A stretch of 64,000 bases of DNA from Rudaea sp. 3F27F6 (GTDB lineage Bacteria > Pseudomonadota > Gammaproteobacteria > Xanthomonadales > Rhodanobacteraceae). A model generated the notes under the pieces. That model had not been told where the DNA came from and ran no database searches. It saw nothing but the letters and a program-made list of their open reading frames with translations. Below, piece after piece: positions 17,501 to 27,240 of the stretch (the first letter of the stretch is position 1; each line of letters begins with the position of its first letter). The position numbers were made by a program, and so were the translations under genes. Location of the stretch: NCBI RefSeq assembly GCF_005503555.1, contig NZ_SCNG01000002.1, positions 930,001 to 994,000 on the forward strand, given 5' to 3'.

Positions 17501-18901
17501 ATGCCTGCCCTCGCCCAGTCCGTCGCCACCTTTCCGACCGCACGACTGCATCCGCGCTCCGGCGCGTTGCCGGTGGAAGTCTCGCTGATCGCCCAGCTCG
17601 GCCACGGCGCGGGAGACGCGCTGTTCGCCAGCGCCACGCGGCGTCAGCAGGCGCACGAGCATTTCGTCGACGAACTCGACGAACCGTCCGCGCGGCTCGG
17701 CGCGATGGATCTGGCCAAAGGCGACGCAAGCTCGCTCTATTCGTTCGCGGTCGGCCCCAAGGGCCATCCGTTCCACCGCCACGCGGGCCATCGCGTATTC
17801 ACCGCCGTCTCGGGCAGCGGCGGCGCACGCCTGCGTTTCTCCGGTGCGTCGCACGCCGAAATCGAGCGTGATCCGCAGAGTTTCGTGCGTTCGCTACGCC
17901 AGGTCGATATTCCGCCCGACAGCCTGTTCACCGTGCGCTTCGGCGGCGAGACCTGGCATCAATTCGGCCCGGTCGATACGGATTCGAAGCATCCCACCCT
18001 GTTCGCGCTGTCCTGCCACACCAACGAACTCGGCGGCGCCCTGACCGAACCGGTGCGCGAGCGCATTCTGGCCGGCGACGCGACGATTCCCGCGTTGACC
18101 GAGCTACTGCCGGAAAGAGCCGCGAAGCTGCTCGACGACGTCGATGCCCGGCCCGCGGGCATCGCGACGATCGCGCTGTCCTTCGACGCACCCGCCGGTT
18201 CGGCACTCGCGCGCTTCTGCAAACATGCACGCAGCAGCCTCGGGCGCATCCGCACTGCGGCGGGCGCTTTGCGCAAGTCGCCCGGCTTTCTTGCCGACAG
18301 CACGGTTGCGCGTCGTGTCGAGGAACTCGGCGCGCCGGCGGAGGACTCGCTCCTGTCGTCCGCCCTCGCCGGCCAGCACCATCATCAGGACACGTTCCGC
18401 CTCACGCTCGGCTGCGGCGAAATGCATGCAGGCTCGGCTTCCGCATGCCTCGCGCTGTTGCTCGATGGCTTCGTCGACAACCCACCGGCCGGCGTTTCGC
18501 GGCTGATGAAGCTGCGCAACTTTCTCGTCAAACCGCTCGGCCTGCGCACCTCACCGCTCGGCTGCCCGGTCTCGTCCCTGCTCGGCCGCGACGATGGCGA
18601 CACGTTCGCCGGGCGTTTTCCGGTGCTCGCGCAGTCGATCGACGCCGGCGATACGCGGGCGCAAGTTCTGCTCGGCGCGGACGACAAGCATCTGCGCTTC
18701 CGCTCCTGCGTCGGCGTACAAATGCTCGGCGACGGCCGCATCGTCTTCAGTCTCGGCACGCGCGTCGCATGCAAGAATCTGTTCGGGCGCTTCTACATGG
18801 CCGCGATCGACCGCACGCACCGCCGCTATATCGCTCCGGCCATGCTGCGCATGGCGGTAGACCACGCCATCCGAGCCTGCGCCAATGACCGACTCGCCTG
18901 A
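17501..18901 (+). CDS. Cupin-like plus DUF2867 fusion protein
   Basis: A 466-residue protein in two parts. The N-terminal half looks like a cupin: HRHAGHR at residues 92-98, a strand GGARLRF, and a later WHQFGP. The C-terminal part (about 325-460) matches DUF2867: RFPVLAQSIDAG, GADDKHLRFRSCV, SLGTRVACKNLFGRFYMAAI. DUF2867 proteins often follow ArsR genes, as here. No enzymatic activity is established for the family. The linker has a His-rich QHHHQD. The stop overlaps the next gene by 17 bases. Confidence 0.75.
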   Translation: MPALAQSVATFPTARLHPRSGALPVEVSLIAQLGHGAGDALFASATRRQQAHEHFVDELDEPSARLGAMDLAKGDASSLYSFAVGPKGHPFHRHAGHRVFTAVSGSGGARLRFSGASHAEIERDPQSFVRSLRQVDIPPDSLFTVRFGGETWHQFGPVDTDSKHPTLFALSCHTNELGGALTEPVRERILAGDATIPALTELLPERAAKLLDDVDARPAGIATIALSFDAPAGSALARFCKHARSSLGRIRTAAGALRKSPGFLADSTVARRVEELGAPAEDSLLSSALAGQHHHQDTFRLTLGCGEMHAGSASACLALLLDGFVDNPPAGVSRLMKLRNFLVKPLGLRTSPLGCPVSSLLGRDDGDTFAGRFPVLAQSIDAGDTRAQVLLGADDKHLRFRSCVGVQMLGDGRIVFSLGTRVACKNLFGRFYMAAIDRTHRRYIAPAMLRMAVDHAIRACANDRLA

Positions 18902-19307
18902 TCACTCCGCCTTCGAGCCCGCGCTCATCACGGCGGGCGAACACCTATCCGTGCTGGATCAGCTTCAGCGTCGCGAGCCGGTCTTTCATCACCCCGAATT
19001 CGGTACCACGCGTGCCGATTTCGAGGCGATGATGGACGATGCGTTCTGGGAGATCGGCGCTTCAGGCCGGCGCTATTCGCGCGGATACATCCTCGACGTG
19101 CTCGAGCAGCGCGGACTCGATCCGCCGCAGGATCATTGGGAGACGCGCGATTTCCACTGCGCCGAAATCGCCGCCGGCAATTTCCTCCTGACCTACACGC
19201 TGACGCATGCAGGCCGGGTCACGCGGCGCGCGTCGATCTGGCGCAGCGACGGCCGCGGCGGCTGGAAGATCGTCTTCCACCAGGGCACCGTCGTCGCCGA
19301 CGAATGA
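18885..19307 (+). CDS. DUF4440 / SnoaL-like protein
   Basis: A 140-residue NTF2-fold protein: an N-terminal helix pair (LDQLQRREPVFHHPEFG), then WEIGASGRRYSRGYIL, and a final strand WRSDGRGGWKIVFHQGT, the usual ending of DUF4440 proteins. It overlaps the end of the cupin/DUF2867 gene and is probably co-transcribed with the ArsR gene. Function unknown; such folds serve as small-molecule-binding or isomerase scaffolds. Confidence 0.8.
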   Translation: MTDSPDHSAFEPALITAGEHLSVLDQLQRREPVFHHPEFGTTRADFEAMMDDAFWEIGASGRRYSRGYILDVLEQRGLDPPQDHWETRDFHCAEIAAGNFLLTYTLTHAGRVTRRASIWRSDGRGGWKIVFHQGTVVADE

Positions 19308-19330
19308 AGTGAACGCGCAGGCGGCGCGCC

Positions 19331-20716
19331 TCAGCGCATCAGGCCGCCGGGCGGCATTCCGCCGCCGCCCATGCCGCGCATCGCCGCGCCCATCTGGCGC
19401 ATCAGGCCCTTCATGCCGCCCGAGCCCATCTTCGACATCATCTTTTCCATCTGCATGTACTGCTTGAGCAGACGGTTGACGTCGGCGGGCTGAGTGCCCG
19501 AACCCTTGGCAATGCGTGCGCGGCGCGAGCCGTTGAGCAGGTCGGGATGGCGGCGTTCCTTCTTCGTCATCGAATTGACGATGGCGATCATGCGATGGAT
19601 TTCTTTGTCGTTGACCTTCGACTTGACGCTGTCGGGCAGGTTGCCGACGCCGGGCAGCTTGTCCATCAACGAGGCGAGGCCGCCCATGGAAACCATCTGC
19701 TGCAACTGGTCGCGCATGTCGTTCATGTCGAAGCGCTTGCCCTTCATCACCTTTTCGGCGAGCTTCTGCGCTTTCTCCTTGTCGACGTTCTGCTCGACCT
19801 GCTCGACCAGCGAGAGCACGTCGCCCATACCGAGGATGCGCTGGGCGATGCGGTCCGGATAGAACGCATCGAGCCCGTCCGGCTTCTCGCTGACGCCGAT
19901 GAACTTGATCGGGCGGCCGGTGATGTAGCGCACCGACAGCGCCGCGCCGCCGCGCGCATCGCCGTCGGTCTTGGTCAGCACGACGCCGGTCAGCGGCAGC
20001 GCTTCAGCAAAGGCCTTCGCCGTGTTCGCCGCATCCTGGCCGGTCATCGCATCGACGACGAACAGGGTCTCGACCGGATTGAGCGCTGCATGCAGCGCCT
20101 TGATCTCGTTCATCATGTCCTGGTCGATCGCGAGGCGGCCCGCGGTATCGACCAGCAGCACGTCGGCGAAATTCTTCTTCGCCGCGTCGACCGCGCCCTT
20201 GGCGATCGCGACCGGGTCCTGATCGCCCGTGCTCGGATGGAACAGCACATCGACCTGCTCGGCCAGCGTGCGCAACTGCTCGATCGCCGCCGGACGGTAG
20301 ACGTCAGCGCTGACCACCATGACCTTCTTCTTTTTGCGCTCCTTGAGAAACTTGGCGAGCTTGGCCACTGTGGTCGTCTTGCCCGCGCCCTGCAGGCCGG
20401 CCATCAGCACGATCGCCGGCGGCGCCGCGGCAAGATTGAGGTCGGTATTGACCGTGCCCATCACCGCGGTCAGCTCGTCGCGCACGACCTTGACCAGGGT
20501 CTGGCCCGGGGTGAGGCTCTTCATCACGTCCTGGCCGACCGCACGCACCTGGATACGCTGGATCAGCGCCTGCACCACAGGCAGCGCCACGTCCGCTTCG
20601 AGCAGGGCGATGCGCACCTCGCGCAGGGCTTCGCGGATATTCGCCTCGGTCAGGCGCGCGCGGCCGCGCAGGCGCTCGATGGTGGAGGAAAGGCGTTGGC
20701 TTAAAGACTCGAACAT
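19331..20716 (-). CDS. ffh: Signal recognition particle GTPase Ffh
   Basis: A 461-residue protein with N, G and M domains. The G domain has GLQGAGKTTTVAKLA, the DTAGRL box, and TKTDGDARGG; the Met-rich M domain (from about residue 325) ends in a Gly/Met-rich tail. It binds 4.5S RNA and signal peptides and delivers ribosomes to FtsY. ATG at 20716 is the normal start. A perfect TATAAT on the minus strand lies about 30 bases upstream. Confidence 0.98.
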   Translation of the reverse strand: MFESLSQRLSSTIERLRGRARLTEANIREALREVRIALLEADVALPVVQALIQRIQVRAVGQDVMKSLTPGQTLVKVVRDELTAVMGTVNTDLNLAAAPPAIVLMAGLQGAGKTTTVAKLAKFLKERKKKKVMVVSADVYRPAAIEQLRTLAEQVDVLFHPSTGDQDPVAIAKGAVDAAKKNFADVLLVDTAGRLAIDQDMMNEIKALHAALNPVETLFVVDAMTGQDAANTAKAFAEALPLTGVVLTKTDGDARGGAALSVRYITGRPIKFIGVSEKPDGLDAFYPDRIAQRILGMGDVLSLVEQVEQNVDKEKAQKLAEKVMKGKRFDMNDMRDQLQQMVSMGGLASLMDKLPGVGNLPDSVKSKVNDKEIHRMIAIVNSMTKKERRHPDLLNGSRRARIAKGSGTQPADVNRLLKQYMQMEKMMSKMGSGGMKGLMRQMGAAMRGMGGGGMPPGGLMR

Positions 20717-20745
20717 GAGAAGAACCGCAGGAGAGCAAAGCGGCA

Positions 20746-20751
20746 ATTATA
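20746..20751 (-). promoter_or_regulatory. Consensus -10 box for ffh
   Basis: TATAAT on the minus strand, 29 bases before the ffh ATG. The -35 is weak. Confidence 0.5.
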
Positions 20752-20873
20752 CCGGCACAGCGGGGCCGGGAACGCCTCCGGCCGCCCCATCGCCGCCTTT
20801 CCGCCCCGATGCGGGCCGCTGAAGCGGCCGCGGCGGCTGGGAGTCCCGCGAACTAAACCGCTACACTTGCCGC

Positions 20874-21671
20874 ATGCCCGCCACCGTGCTCACCCTGGTC
20901 GCCACGACCCTGTATCTCTGCTCTGCAGCGATCCTCGCCCTGCCCCTGCTGCATCGGCAGGCGCAGCCGCGCGCGCTCGGCCTCGGTCTCGGTGCGCTCG
21001 CCGTGATCCTGCACTTCGCCGAGCTGTTCGGCGCCCATCGCGGCGGCGTGGATCTGCACTTCTTCGCCGCCCTGTCCCTAGTCGGTGCCTGTATCGCGGC
21101 GCTGTGCCTGCTCGTCAACCTGAACCGGCCGGTGGCGACGCTCGGCGTGATCGTGTTTCCGCTCGCCTCCCTGCTGCTCGGCGTCGATGTGTTCTTCGCG
21201 CCGTCGACCCAGCCGATCGCGCTGGAATGGCAGATCAAGCTGCACGCGATCTTCGCCCTGCTCGGCTACAGCGTGCTCAGCATCGCCGCCGTGCTCGCGA
21301 TCCTGCTCGCCCTGCAGGAACGCGCCCTGCATGCGCGCCGCTTCGACGGACTCGTGCGCACCTTGCCGCCGCTGACCCTGACCGAAGCACTGATGTTCCG
21401 CCTGATCGGCGCCGGCTTCGTCCTGCTGACACTGACCCTGATCACCGGCATCCTGTTCGTCACCAACCTGTTCGATCAGCACCTCGCGCACAAAACCATT
21501 CTGTCGATCGCCGCGTGGATCGTGTTCGGCGCGCTGTTGTTCGGCCGCTGGCGCTACGGCTGGCGCGGGCGCCGCGCGGTCAATCTGACTTTGTTCGGCA
21601 TGGCGCTGCTGCTGCTCGCGTTCTTCGGCAGCCGCTTCGTGCTCGAAGTGGTGCTGAAACGCGTGCCCTGA
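20874..21671 (+). CDS. CcsA/YpjD-like inner-membrane protein
   Basis: A 265-residue protein with eight hydrophobic helices, matching the cytochrome c assembly (CcsA/YpjD) family: the conserved block is WQIKLHAIFALLGYSVLSIA, followed by LLALQERALH and the late TGILFVTNLF. YpjD-like genes sit divergently beside ffh in many gammaproteobacteria, and that is the arrangement here. The homologous CcsA handles heme in cytochrome c maturation, but for YpjD-type proteins the role is not settled. Confidence 0.88.
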   Translation: MPATVLTLVATTLYLCSAAILALPLLHRQAQPRALGLGLGALAVILHFAELFGAHRGGVDLHFFAALSLVGACIAALCLLVNLNRPVATLGVIVFPLASLLLGVDVFFAPSTQPIALEWQIKLHAIFALLGYSVLSIAAVLAILLALQERALHARRFDGLVRTLPPLTLTEALMFRLIGAGFVLLTLTLITGILFVTNLFDQHLAHKTILSIAAWIVFGALLFGRWRYGWRGRRAVNLTLFGMALLLLAFFGSRFVLEVVLKRVP

Positions 21672-21681
21672 GGCTTTCGCC

Positions 21682-22047
21682 GTGGCCGCCCCCAAGCACA
21701 CGATCGCGATCAAGCGCGCCTACGCAGCGCCGAGCGAAGACGATGGCTGCCGCATACTCGTCGACCGGCTCTGGCCACGCGGGCTGAAAAAAGACGCCGC
21801 GCGACTCGATCTGTGGCTCAAGGACATTGCGCCGAGCCCCGAATTGCGCGTCTGGTTCGGCCACGAACCGGCGCGCTTCGCCGAGTTCATGCGCCGCTAC
21901 GTCGCCGAGCTGAAGACGAACCCGGATGCCGTCGCGCAAGCCGAGCGCCAAGTTGCGCAAGGCCCGGTCACCCTCGTCTACGCCGCGCACGACGAAACGC
22001 ACAATCACGCGATCGTGCTCAAGACCTTCCTCGAATCGCGCCGCTGA
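21682..22047 (+). CDS. DUF488 (YeaO-type) protein
   Basis: A 121-residue soluble protein. The family signature is strong: DGCRILVDRLWPRGLKKDAARLD, split here as DRLWPRGLKKD, then LWLKDIAPSPELRVWFGHEP and a C-terminal LVYAAHDETHNHAIVLK. Starts at GTG, 10 bases after the upstream gene, so co-transcription is likely. The biochemical role of the family is unknown. Confidence 0.9.
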   Translation: MAAPKHTIAIKRAYAAPSEDDGCRILVDRLWPRGLKKDAARLDLWLKDIAPSPELRVWFGHEPARFAEFMRRYVAELKTNPDAVAQAERQVAQGPVTLVYAAHDETHNHAIVLKTFLESRR

Positions 22048-22059
22048 GCCCAGTGGCGC

Positions 22060-23433
22060 TCAGTCCGCGGCTGCGTCGAGCGCTTCGGCGAGGCGCTCGA
22101 CGGCGACGATTTCCATCTCGCCGATCTTCAACTTTTTCGGCGCATTGGCCTTCGGCACGATCGCCTTGAGGAAACCGTGCGTCGCCGCTTCGCGCAGACG
22201 CTCCTCGCCGTTCGGCACGGGACGGATCTCGCCGGACAATCCGACTTCGCCGAACGCGACGAGCTTTTCCGGCAACGGCCGGTCGCGGAAGCTCGACAGC
22301 ACGGCCAGCAGCACGGGCAGATCGGCCGCGGTTTCCTGCACTCGGATGCCGCCGACCACGTTGACGAAGACGTCCTGATCGTAGACCGCGACGCCGCCGT
22401 GCCGGTGCAGCACCGCGAGCAGCATCGCCAGCCGGTTCTGTTCGAGGCCGAGCGCGACGCGGCGCGGATTACCGAGCGAGGACTGATCGACCAGCGCCTG
22501 CACCTCAACGAGCAGCGGCCGCGTGCCTTCGCGCGTGACCATGACCGCACTGCCCGGCGTCGGCGCGCTATGCGCGGACAGGAAAATCGCCGAGGGATTC
22601 GGCACTTCGCGCAGGCCCTTGTCGCCCATCGCGAACACGCCGAGTTCGTTGACCGCGCCGAAGCGGTTCTTGAACGCGCGCAGCACGCGGAAGCGCGAAC
22701 CGGATTCGCCTTCGAAGTAGAGCACCGCGTCGACCATGTGTTCGAGCACGCGCGGGCCGGCGATGCCGCCCTCCTTGGTGACATGGCCGACGAGGAAGAT
22801 GCTCGTGCCGGTCTCCTTCGCGTAGCGCACCAGCCGGGCGGCCGATTCGCGCACCTGGCTGACCGAGCCCGGCGCGGCGGTCAACGTCTCGGTCCAGATG
22901 GTCTGGATCGAGTCGATCACGAGCACGCGCGGCGCGTCTTTCTGCGCATTCTCGATGATGCGCTCGACGCAGGTTTCGGCAAGGCAGCGCAGCGGCTCCA
23001 GCGGCAGGCCGAGGCGCTGCGCACGCGCGGCGATCTGCGCGAGCGACTCTTCACCCGACACATAGAGCGCACGCAGCACGACACCGAGCGCGCCGAGCGC
23101 CTGCAACAGCAAGGTCGATTTGCCGATGCCAGGATCGCCGCCGACCAGCACCACCGAGCCTTCGACGAGGCCGCCGCCGAGCACGCGATCGAGCTCGCCG
23201 ATGCCGACGCGCACGCGCGTCTCGGCCTCGGCAGCGACTTCGGTCAGCGCGACGACCTTCGCTTCGGCCGCGCCCGCATAGCCGGTGCGGCGCACCGTCG
23301 CGCTTTTCGCCGCGGGCTCGAGCGCGAATTCACTGAGCGTGTTCCACGCCCCGCAGGACTCGCACTGCCCCTGCCATTTGCCGTATTCGGCACCGCACTG
23401 ATTGCAAACGTAAGCCGTCTTGTTCTTCGCCAT
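22060..23433 (-). CDS. radA: DNA repair protein RadA
   Basis: A 457-residue RecA-like helicase that promotes branch migration in recombination. N-terminal zinc finger with paired Cys (CNQCG and CESCG), Walker A GGDPGIGKST, the RadA-specific KNRFG motif, and a C-terminal Lon-protease-like domain (from about residue 280) that lacks a protease catalytic dyad, as is normal. Length normal. Confidence 0.97.
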   Translation of the reverse strand: MAKNKTAYVCNQCGAEYGKWQGQCESCGAWNTLSEFALEPAAKSATVRRTGYAGAAEAKVVALTEVAAEAETRVRVGIGELDRVLGGGLVEGSVVLVGGDPGIGKSTLLLQALGALGVVLRALYVSGEESLAQIAARAQRLGLPLEPLRCLAETCVERIIENAQKDAPRVLVIDSIQTIWTETLTAAPGSVSQVRESAARLVRYAKETGTSIFLVGHVTKEGGIAGPRVLEHMVDAVLYFEGESGSRFRVLRAFKNRFGAVNELGVFAMGDKGLREVPNPSAIFLSAHSAPTPGSAVMVTREGTRPLLVEVQALVDQSSLGNPRRVALGLEQNRLAMLLAVLHRHGGVAVYDQDVFVNVVGGIRVQETAADLPVLLAVLSSFRDRPLPEKLVAFGEVGLSGEIRPVPNGEERLREAATHGFLKAIVPKANAPKKLKIGEMEIVAVERLAEALDAAAD

Positions 23434-23541
23434 GCGCGCATTGTAGTTCGGCGCGTCTCATCTGACGCGATGGCCGCGCGGTGCGCACGACAATCGGACC
23501 TGTCGCACCTCTCCTTCCAAAACGTCGGTCCTGTACTTCGG

Positions 23542-26418
23542 TCAGAACAACATGACCAGGCGCGCGGGCAGTTCGACACCGACGCGCTGCTTCAGCGCCG
23601 TGCGCGCGGACTCGTCCATCGCCGCGGCTTCCGTCTCGCGCCCCGCTTCGCGCAGAATCTGCGCACGGATCACCGCGGCGAGCAGCAGTTTGGGGCTGTC
23701 GGCGGCAAAGCGCGTGAACAGATTCGTTTCCGCCGCATCGACCATGCCGAGCGCTTCGGCGCTGAAACCCTGCGCGGAAATCGCCAACGCCTCGGTCAAC
23801 TGGACCAGGCCGGCATCGCTGCGCCGGCCGAGACGCACGTAGATTTCGACCGCTTCGTGCGCGCTCGCGCGCGCGTCGGCATAGCGTTCGAGCGCATTCT
23901 GCACGCCGGCCAGATAGAGCAAGGTCGAGGCGAGCTTGAACGCCGGCTCCTGGTTTTCGCGTTCATAGGCGAGGATGCGCTTGAGCATATCGAACGCCTG
24001 CCCGGCCTTGCCGTTCCAGATCAGAGTCAGGGTGTAGCGGCGTTCGATGCCGCGCTGTTCCGACGTCGTCAGCCCCGATGCGCTGTGAGCGGTGCCGAGC
24101 GCGGTACGCATGATGGCCTCGGCCTCGCCGGCCTGCCCCGTCATCAGCATCGGCCCGATATGGAACGACTCGTTGAGCGCGTATTCGCCGGTGTCGGCGC
24201 CGAATGCACGCCGCGTGCGCGCAACGAGTTCGCCGAACGTCGCCGCCGCCTTCGCGTAGTCGCCCGCTTCGGCCTGAGCGTAGCCGAGCGTGCGCAGCGC
24301 GGCGACCGCGTAGTTGTTGTCGGGCCCGGCCAAGCGGTCGTACTCGGCGACGACTTTGCGCAGCACCGCCTCGCATTCCGCGGTGCGCCCGAGCCGCATC
24401 AGCACATAACCTTCGTTGCCGCGGATCTCGGCCGCATCGAGCGCGTGTTCGGGCGGCACCGCATCGAGCTGCGGTTCGAGCGAGGCGTACAACGCGGCCG
24501 CGTCGGCCGGCCGGTTCATCCGCGAATACAAACTCGCGAGCAGCGATTTCTGGTTCGCCAGTTCCCAACTCTGCGCGCCGTAGAGTTTCTCGATCTGCGG
24601 CAGCGCCGCCTGATATTGCTCGAGTGCGGCGGCGTCGCGATCGGTCTGCATGTAGACGAAGGCCAGATGCGCGTCGATCATCGCGAGTTCTTTTGCGCGC
24701 ACATCGGCATAGCCGCGCAGCACATCGCGCGCCTGTACTTGGCTTTTCTCCGCCGCAACGAAATCGCTTGCGTTCAATTGCGCATCGGCGAGGCCGGCGA
24801 GCGCATCGCCGGCGTCGAGGCTGTCGGCGCCGAATTCACGCGCGGCGAGTTCGTGCGCATCCTGCGCGAGCGCGACCGCCTTGCGCCCGTCGCCGAGCTG
24901 CATGCGGATGCTGCCGAGCGCGCCGAGCAGGGCGAGCTTGGTCTGCGGTTCGCCGTCGAGCGTCGCGCGCAAATTCTTCTCGCCGCGATCGAGCAGATCG
25001 CCAACGCTACGCTTCTCACCTTGCGCGCGAGCCGGATCGGCCTCTTGAAACAGGCCGATCAGAAACTGTTGGACCGCCTGTGCACGCGCGGCCTCGCGCA
25101 CCGCGACGCGCTCGGCGCGCAACACGCCGACCACGCCCGCGGCGACGCCGAGCGCAGCGAGCACACTTGCAGCGACGCCGATGCGATGCCGGCGCACGAA
25201 CTTGCGTGCGCGATACCAGGTGCTGTCCGCATGCGCGCGGATCGGCTGATGCTGCAGATAACGCCGCACGTCGTCGGCGAACGCCTGCACCGTCGCATAG
25301 CGCTCGGCCGGCGCCTTCTTCAGCGCGCACGTGGCGATCGTCTCGAGATCGCCGCGCAGGCTGCGTCGCAGTTGCTCGGGCGTCATGCCGCGCGCCTGCG
25401 CATGACGTTCGGTGTCCTCGCCCTTGTCCGCCGCGGCGGAAGAAAGGCGTCGCGGCTCATGCTCAGATAGCGTGCGCGCCCATAGCGCCGGCGCGGTATT
25501 GCAACCGCCGTGCGGGCGCCGGCCGCTGAGCAGAAGATAGAACACGACGCCGAGCGAATAGACGTCAGTCGCCACCGTCGCGGGCGCACCGGCGAACTGT
25601 TCGGGCGCCGCGTACTCGGGCGTGAACACGGCGCCACCGACGCGCGTCAGTTCGGCCGTATCGTCTTCGCCGCCGTCGTCTTCGATCAGTTTGGCGATGC
25701 CGAAATCGAGCAGCTTCGCCGCGCCGCTCGTGTCGACGAGGATGTTCGACGGTTTGAGATCGCGATGCACGATCAGATTCGCGTGCGCATACGCGACCGC
25801 TGCGCAAATCTGCAGGAACAAGTGCAGACGCGCCTCGACGCTCGCCTGCTGGCGATCGCACCAGTGATCGATGCGCTCGCCGTCGACATATTCGAGCACG
25901 AGGTAGCGCTGACCCTGCGCGCTCTCGCCGACGTCGAGCAGGCGCGCGATGTGCGCATGCTGCAGGCGCGCGAGTAGGCGCCCTTCGCGGGCGAAGCGCT
26001 GCTGCGCCTGACGGTCGCTTGCGCCGCCGCGCAGCAGTTTGATCGCCGCGCGCCCCGCATGCCGCCCGTCACAGCGCATGCCGAGCCAGACCTGGCCGCT
26101 GCCGCCGCTACCGAGCAGGTGATCGAGCCGCCAGGCACCGACGCGCTCGCCGGCAAGATCCTGCGGCGCCGGCGCCTCTTCGAGCGGCTGTGCGTCGCCG
26201 ATCGCGTCGGCTTCGAGAAAGTGCCGGCCTTCGGCGGCGCGGTCGGCAGCGATCAGTTCGAGCAGATGCGCATGCGCCGCGGCATCGCGCGCGACGAGAC
26301 GCGCGAGCAGTTGCGCCTGCCGCGCGCCGTCCGCATCGACCCATTCCTCGAAAACGCGCATGGCCTCGTGCCACGAATTCCGCGCATCGTCTTCATCGCC
26401 ACGCCTATCGTCGGCCAC
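23542..26418 (-). CDS. Membrane Ser/Thr protein kinase with TPR-like C-terminal region
   Basis: A 958-residue protein. A disordered N terminus leads to a Hanks-type kinase (about 95-375): Gly loop LGSGGSGQVW, Lys127 in AAIKLL, HRDLKPSN at 218-225, DFG at 238-240, and APEQF. One membrane helix follows at about 413-435, then some 500 residues of Ala-rich TPR-like repeats. All catalytic residues are intact. GTG start with GGGGA upstream. It lies about 100 bases downstream of an ECF sigma gene on the same strand; that pairing, known for ECF43-type sigma factors that are switched on by phosphorylation, suggests the sigma as substrate. This is inference. Confidence 0.92.
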   Translation of the reverse strand: MADDRRGDEDDARNSWHEAMRVFEEWVDADGARQAQLLARLVARDAAAHAHLLELIAADRAAEGRHFLEADAIGDAQPLEEAPAPQDLAGERVGAWRLDHLLGSGGSGQVWLGMRCDGRHAGRAAIKLLRGGASDRQAQQRFAREGRLLARLQHAHIARLLDVGESAQGQRYLVLEYVDGERIDHWCDRQQASVEARLHLFLQICAAVAYAHANLIVHRDLKPSNILVDTSGAAKLLDFGIAKLIEDDGGEDDTAELTRVGGAVFTPEYAAPEQFAGAPATVATDVYSLGVVFYLLLSGRRPHGGCNTAPALWARTLSEHEPRRLSSAAADKGEDTERHAQARGMTPEQLRRSLRGDLETIATCALKKAPAERYATVQAFADDVRRYLQHQPIRAHADSTWYRARKFVRRHRIGVAASVLAALGVAAGVVGVLRAERVAVREAARAQAVQQFLIGLFQEADPARAQGEKRSVGDLLDRGEKNLRATLDGEPQTKLALLGALGSIRMQLGDGRKAVALAQDAHELAAREFGADSLDAGDALAGLADAQLNASDFVAAEKSQVQARDVLRGYADVRAKELAMIDAHLAFVYMQTDRDAAALEQYQAALPQIEKLYGAQSWELANQKSLLASLYSRMNRPADAAALYASLEPQLDAVPPEHALDAAEIRGNEGYVLMRLGRTAECEAVLRKVVAEYDRLAGPDNNYAVAALRTLGYAQAEAGDYAKAAATFGELVARTRRAFGADTGEYALNESFHIGPMLMTGQAGEAEAIMRTALGTAHSASGLTTSEQRGIERRYTLTLIWNGKAGQAFDMLKRILAYERENQEPAFKLASTLLYLAGVQNALERYADARASAHEAVEIYVRLGRRSDAGLVQLTEALAISAQGFSAEALGMVDAAETNLFTRFAADSPKLLLAAVIRAQILREAGRETEAAAMDESARTALKQRVGVELPARLVMLF

Positions 26419-26518
26419 GTCGTTTCCCCGTCAAAACCGCTTGCGGACTTCAGACGCAAATTCACCGCCGCGCGTATCACGCGGCGCGCATGTCACCGTC
26501 GCCGTTCGCGCACTGCGC

Positions 26519-27064
26519 TCAGCACAATTGTCCGTAGAGGAACGCGCGCGCCTTGCGCCAGTCGCGCTTGACCGTCGGCACGGACACGTCGAGCACCGCG
26601 GCGATGTCCTCTTCGGTCAGCCCGGCGAAATAACGCATCTCGACGACGCGATAGGCGCGCAGGTCGAGGTTTTCGAGCGCGCTCAGCGCACGCTCGATGT
26701 CGGATACGGAATGTTCGGTGAAGATCGTCTCGGCGAGGCCGCCAGTCAGGGTCACGCTCCGCATGCCGCCGCCGCGCTTCTGCGCGCCGCGCTCGCGCAC
26801 GTAATCAACGATCACGCTGCGCATCACGCGCGAGGCATAGGCGAAGAATACGTGCCGGTTGGTGTCGGGCAGGAGGCGGTTGGCGGTCAGGCGCAGATAG
26901 GCGTCGTGCAGCAGGCTCGGCGCATCGAGGGTGAGCGTACCGGCGCGCGAAAGATGACTGCGCGCAAGCCGCATCAGCTCGGGATACAGCAGTCGATACA
27001 ACGGCTCGCGCGCGGCCTCGTCGCCCGCGCTGCTGCGCTGCAAAAGTTGAGTGACTTCGCTCAT
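26519..27064 (-). CDS. ECF-type sigma factor of the kinase-linked (ECF43-like) group
   Basis: A 181-residue sigma factor. Region 2 contains HVFFAYASRVMRSVIVDYVRE and region 4 contains LTEEDIAAVLDVSVPTVKRD. The acidic DAED patch usual in region 2 of ECF factors is replaced by DAPSLLHDAYLRL, a feature described for kinase-activated ECF43 members. No anti-sigma gene is next to it; the kinase gene follows directly. I chose the ATG at 27064 because upstream residues are basic shadow sequence. Confidence 0.9.
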   Translation of the reverse strand: MSEVTQLLQRSSAGDEAAREPLYRLLYPELMRLARSHLSRAGTLTLDAPSLLHDAYLRLTANRLLPDTNRHVFFAYASRVMRSVIVDYVRERGAQKRGGGMRSVTLTGGLAETIFTEHSVSDIERALSALENLDLRAYRVVEMRYFAGLTEEDIAAVLDVSVPTVKRDWRKARAFLYGQLC

Positions 27065-27240
27065 CGCCGATGCACGCCGATCCCCGTCTCCGGCGCGCAC
27101 CGCGCTGCGCCGGCGCCCCGCCTCGCGGCCGAAGCAGGCGCACCATCGCATATTTCAGCCGCCTGCTATACGGACCTGCGTCGCAGTTTTTTCGCCAAAC
27201 GGATCACACGAATCGGCCTGTGATCCGTCGCCCGCGCGAG

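Noticed and set aside
22177-25470. A 1097-codon open frame on the plus strand
   Set aside because: It lies antisense to radA and the kinase gene, both with intact motifs. Long antisense frames are expected in GC-rich DNA, and the translation is Arg/His/Ala-rich without any domain.
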